DNA from: Acorus gramineus
Taxonomy: Eukaryota; Streptophyta; Magnoliopsida; Acorales; Acoraceae
Assembly: GCA_030737835.1 (NCBI GenBank)
Contig: CM060849.1
Location: 13,807,216-13,871,215 of the forward strand
Direction of reading: 5' to 3'
Length of the DNA stretch: 64,000 bases
This document shows, in pieces, positions 60,770-64,000 of this stretch; the first letter of the stretch is position 1, and each line of letters starts with the position of its first letter. The position numbers and the translations under genes were made by a program. The notes under the pieces were generated by a model, which worked only from the letters and a program-made list of their open reading frames with translations, was not told where the DNA came from and searched no databases.

Positions 60770-63380
60770 GAGTGTGGTTTCGTTAAGGGTTGTGATTTTA
60801 AGGAAAAATTGTCTGATAAAAAAATTATTAACTTTATTCTTATTCATATTTTTAAAATTATGATAAAAAGTAAGAATAAATATTATTTCACCTCATTAAA
60901 TGAAACAAGATATCAATGTTTTTATTTCAAAATTAGAACAATAGTTCACATTTTATTCATAATATTTTTTATATTAAAGAGATAAATTGTCCCTCTCACT
61001 TATCCCTACAATAATTTCTTGTCAACCGAGCAATGAGTGTAACAAGGTATATAGCTCCTTAAATTTTTATTTTTTACATTTTTTATAAATAATATTATTC
61101 AATGTATTAAGTAAACATTTCACCATTTATAAAAATATATATTTCATTAGATGAAATATATGATTTAAAAAAAATTAGGGACTCTGTTTTATATTGTAAA
61201 ATGGATTGAGAGTAGTAATTTCTTTTTTGGGTTCTAATATGCAATCAAAAATAGAAAAATGTTACACTTTTATAATCCAAAAGGAAATCCCCCAATGTTT
61301 TCATTATTTTTAAAAATTATATAATCATCTAATAAAGTATGTAATTTTATAAAAAAATAAAATATATATTTCAATTAATGAAATGGTATATAAAATATTA
61401 AAATTTTTCTATGAGATATATATCTCATTACAATGAATAGAAAGAGCAAACAAAGATGTCGAATTCATATGATACTGTGAAAAAAAAACCAATTGTAATA
61501 TGATCTAAAAGATATGATCAATTTTCGTATTCCAACACATTTTCTAAATCAATTAAAATGGGACATGTAATCCCATCATTCTCTTTGTGGGGTTATGAGT
61601 TGTGTGTTTTATTGTTTGTGTTTTTTAGTCATATTTTATCTGATCTTTTTATTTTCAGGACAAATATTCTACGACATTGTATTGTAATATAATGAACTTA
61701 AAACAATTTTTCTTTAAAAACTTAATTAAATTAGGCTTGTTAAACAAACCACTCTTATCTTTGGTTCATCATTGGTATAGTATGTGTATTTTTTAAATAG
61801 TAGTTCTATCAATAAATAAAATGTGTAATAATCTAAAAGAAGAGATGAATGATCATGGACATTTTATTAACATTTTATTAATAATATTTAAGGGACTTAA
61901 ATATTATATTATTATTAGATTATTTATTATCGTTAGTGATTTATTATTACAATTACTACCACTAGCAATAGTAATATCATATTATTATAATTATTAGAAG
62001 AGATGGATTAGGTCTATTATTATTATAACAATGACTATTTATATCGATAGTAATATTATACTCACCAGTAGCGATATTAATAATTCTTAGTAATACTAAT
62101 ATTAGACATTAAACTATTAATTACTCAATAATAATAATAATAATAATAATAGTTATTTTTACCAATAAGTAATATTTAACATTACTAATACTTATTAATA
62201 AAAAAATTACTAGTACTTTAATATTGAAGAGGTGTGAACCCCTCAACCAATGTTGATAGACGGGGCAGAGCTCGTCTGGCGGATAGTGATCTAACTATCC
62301 GACAATCGAATGAAACCTCTTGACATTGGTATGGTGTCTGTCAAGGAGACTCCATTCAAGTTAGCAAGAATTATAGGATTTTTCAGAGATGTATTGATAG
62401 AGATTGAATGAGATACTTTAGTTTTCTTAGGAGATCATTCAAGAAAAAAATAAGAGCATAACCGATTCTGTTGATCTGGCAGGATATTCAATGTAAGAGA
62501 ATATTATTCAAGATATGTCGTGTGAAATAATATTTTATAAAATTCTCCACATGGCCGCGTGACACCTTTTTAGGCAGGCATGAGAAACCTGTCAGTCCCT
62601 TGCCAGGTCGAGCATGCACATTAACAGTTGTTCTAGATAAAATGGGCCTTAGTTGTATGTTGACATACCCGAGTCATTAACAGTCAAGTCTGCTCGATAG
62701 TGATCCCTTGTAGCACTATCCACATGAATTACACCCAAGACTACTTTAAGAGTTTCTCTGTCTCAATCAAACTGGTCTTTCACCTCTCTTGGGAAGGCTG
62801 CAAGAGTGTCTCTCTTTGTGGCCTAGCCAATTTTTACTCGAGTTATTCAGACAAATATGATTCGCATGAGATCTTTTTATAATACCATATGCAATCCTAT
62901 ATATTTTACGATCATCCTAGTACAAAAAGACATATTAAAATGAAATATATGCTTTGAAAAAAAATAAAAACTTGGGTGGACTCAAAATGGTATATTACTC
63001 TATGACAATAAATTGGAGGGCCAAATGGAAATGCCACTCTTCCGGGAGGGAGAGAAGCTATAGTCTGTTAATGAATGAGGAAGATGAGGGTATATTCATC
63101 ATTTTAGCTGGGTAGGGGTAAATTCATCTTTTAGGATGATAAATTAATTAATAAGATATTTTAGAGTGGATTATTAGAATTTCAGGTGATTCACTAATAA
63201 AAAATTAATAAAATAAAATATTCCAGGTATACGCTGTTCTCAAATGCTTAACCATAGATAGAAGGTTTGCATATGGATATATGAAGGGTCCATCTGTATT
63301 TTGAAAGTTCACAAATTTTTCCATAAAAAGTAGAGGGATTCATTTGGATATATATATATATATTTGCGCACGGTGCTTTA
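60770..63380. other. AT-rich spacer right of the NDUFS4-type gene
   Basis: Strongly AT-rich with ATT/AAT trinucleotide patches (about 61900-62230, including AAT units near 62127-62153). It is interrupted by a GC-richer LTR-like repeat at about 62240-62720. No gene seen. Confidence 0.55.
62240..62720 (+). repeat. LTR-like dispersed repeat fragment, third copy
   Basis: Contains TATCCGACAATCGAATGAAA, then TGGTGTCTGTCAAGGAGACT and CATTCAAGTTAGCAAG in the order seen near 23.0 and 35.2 kb, but diverged. No coding part of a retroelement is next to it. Confidence 0.45.
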
Positions 63381-63382
63381 TC

Positions 63383-63390
63383 TATATAAA
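63383..63390 (+). promoter_or_regulatory. Putative TATA box for a gene running off the right edge
   Basis: TATATAAA followed after about 80 bases by a clear rise in GC content and a mixed-composition stretch, as at the start of a plant transcript. Confidence 0.35.
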
Positions 63391-63459
63391 GTTTTCGATA
63401 GGGGGTTTTATGCAAAACACCTCATTTTCTATATTTTGTTTTGTTTTTTTTATTTTTTG

Positions 63460-64000
63460 TGAATTTTGTCTTGGACTTCTCTCGCGGAATTTAGGGGTCG
63501 AGAGCGAGCGAGTCCGGGGGACGAAAAAACAGAAGGAAACGCCCACGCCCTTGACGAGATGGAACCCTCCGTTGTGGCTGTTCTCTTCTCTTCTGCGTTT
63601 ATTTCTTCCGGAAACACCAACTTCAGAGACAATGAAGACCTCATTGTCACCTTCTACTAGTTGTTTAGGCTTTCAAGGTTATCATAAGGTGAACTACTTA
63701 AATTCTTTATCATGATTCTCATCCGTTTGATCAGATTAAAAAAATTGGATTTTTTTAAATAAAAACCCTAGTGTTTGGTTCATTTTCGATTATATCGTGT
63801 ATAATTTGTTTTTTTTTTTACTCGATTTGGACTCTGTTTTCGTCATCTTGATTAGAATGCGAGGGTTTTTATTTATTCATTTAATATTTATTACTAAGGT
63901 GCACCATGGTTTTATTTGCCCATGCTTTGAAAATCATATGAAGAACCTGAGAAATCGATCTATGCCTTGGATATTTAGGTTGTATACTTCATATGCAGTA
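63460..64000 (+). other. Possible 5' end (leader and first intron) of a plus-strand gene, truncated
   Basis: Between 63460 and 63690 the DNA is GC-richer and lacks the simple repeats of the spacer. A frame starting MEPSVVAVLF (63562) closes after 33 codons and could be an upstream frame. An overlapping ATG at 63631 gives MKTSLSPSTSCLGFQGYHK up to AAG|GTGAAC, a possible donor. From 63700 the sequence becomes T-rich like an intron. The product cannot be named. Confidence 0.3.

Noticed and set aside
1-64000. Search for tRNA, rRNA and other structured RNA genes by eye.
   Set aside because: No tRNA-like B-box with a matching A-box and no rRNA stretch was noticed. This was a visual check only; a covariance-model scan would be decisive.

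Overview
This is nuclear DNA from a flowering plant. The genes have GT-AG introns of 0.1 to more than 4 kb, the families are plant-specific (HD-Zip I, DUF4228, plant nucleobase-ascorbate transporter), and the AT-rich spacers are full of MITEs, Helitron pieces, LINE relics and microsatellites. The species cannot be named from the sequence. Dicot-like or basal-angiosperm is my guess; there are no grass-specific signs.

Five genes could be modelled exon by exon, all with open reading frames that close exactly at the splice junctions. They are an HD-Zip I transcription factor of the ATHB21/40/53 type (4598-6095, +, 3 exons, 203 aa); a DeSI-like PPPDE peptidase (11510-20284, -, 3 coding exons, 241 aa); a DUF4228/PADRE protein (32451-33324, -, 3 exons, 151 aa); a nucleobase-ascorbate transporter (42047-48844, -, 14 exons, 525 aa, one intron with a GC donor); and the mitochondrial complex I NDUFS4-type 18 kDa subunit (52882-60641, -, 5 exons, 159 aa). 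At the right edge (63383 onward) there are signs of the 5' end of a further plus-strand gene. The genes are unrelated single-copy host genes with no operon-like logic.

The spacers and large introns hold the accessory DNA. The DeSI gene carries a LINE relic and two chained Tourist-like MITEs in intron 2 and a diverged tandem duplication in intron 1. From 25.7 to 29.7 kb lies a Helitron with clear ends (5' TC, 3' hairpin plus CTAG, inserted between A and T) that contains, in the opposite orientation, a broken piece of a Helitron Rep gene. Just to its right is a 210-bp Mutator-type MITE with a perfect 9-bp target duplication, and at 34.2 kb a 230-bp fold-back MITE. From 35.1 to 37.7 kb there is a repeat-built region (52-bp minisatellite, 303-bp tandem duplication, a GC-rich degenerate repeat). 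The introns of the NDUFS4 gene hold three separate LINE 3' relics, all on the minus strand. Four runs of 16 to 31 G residues are scattered through the window.

I found no convincing new multi-gene system. The most notable items are the Helitron with an antisense Rep fragment, the chained MITEs sharing one target site, the GC-AG intron, and a 22-bp exact match between the last codons of the DeSI gene and a repeat 1.5 kb downstream of it.
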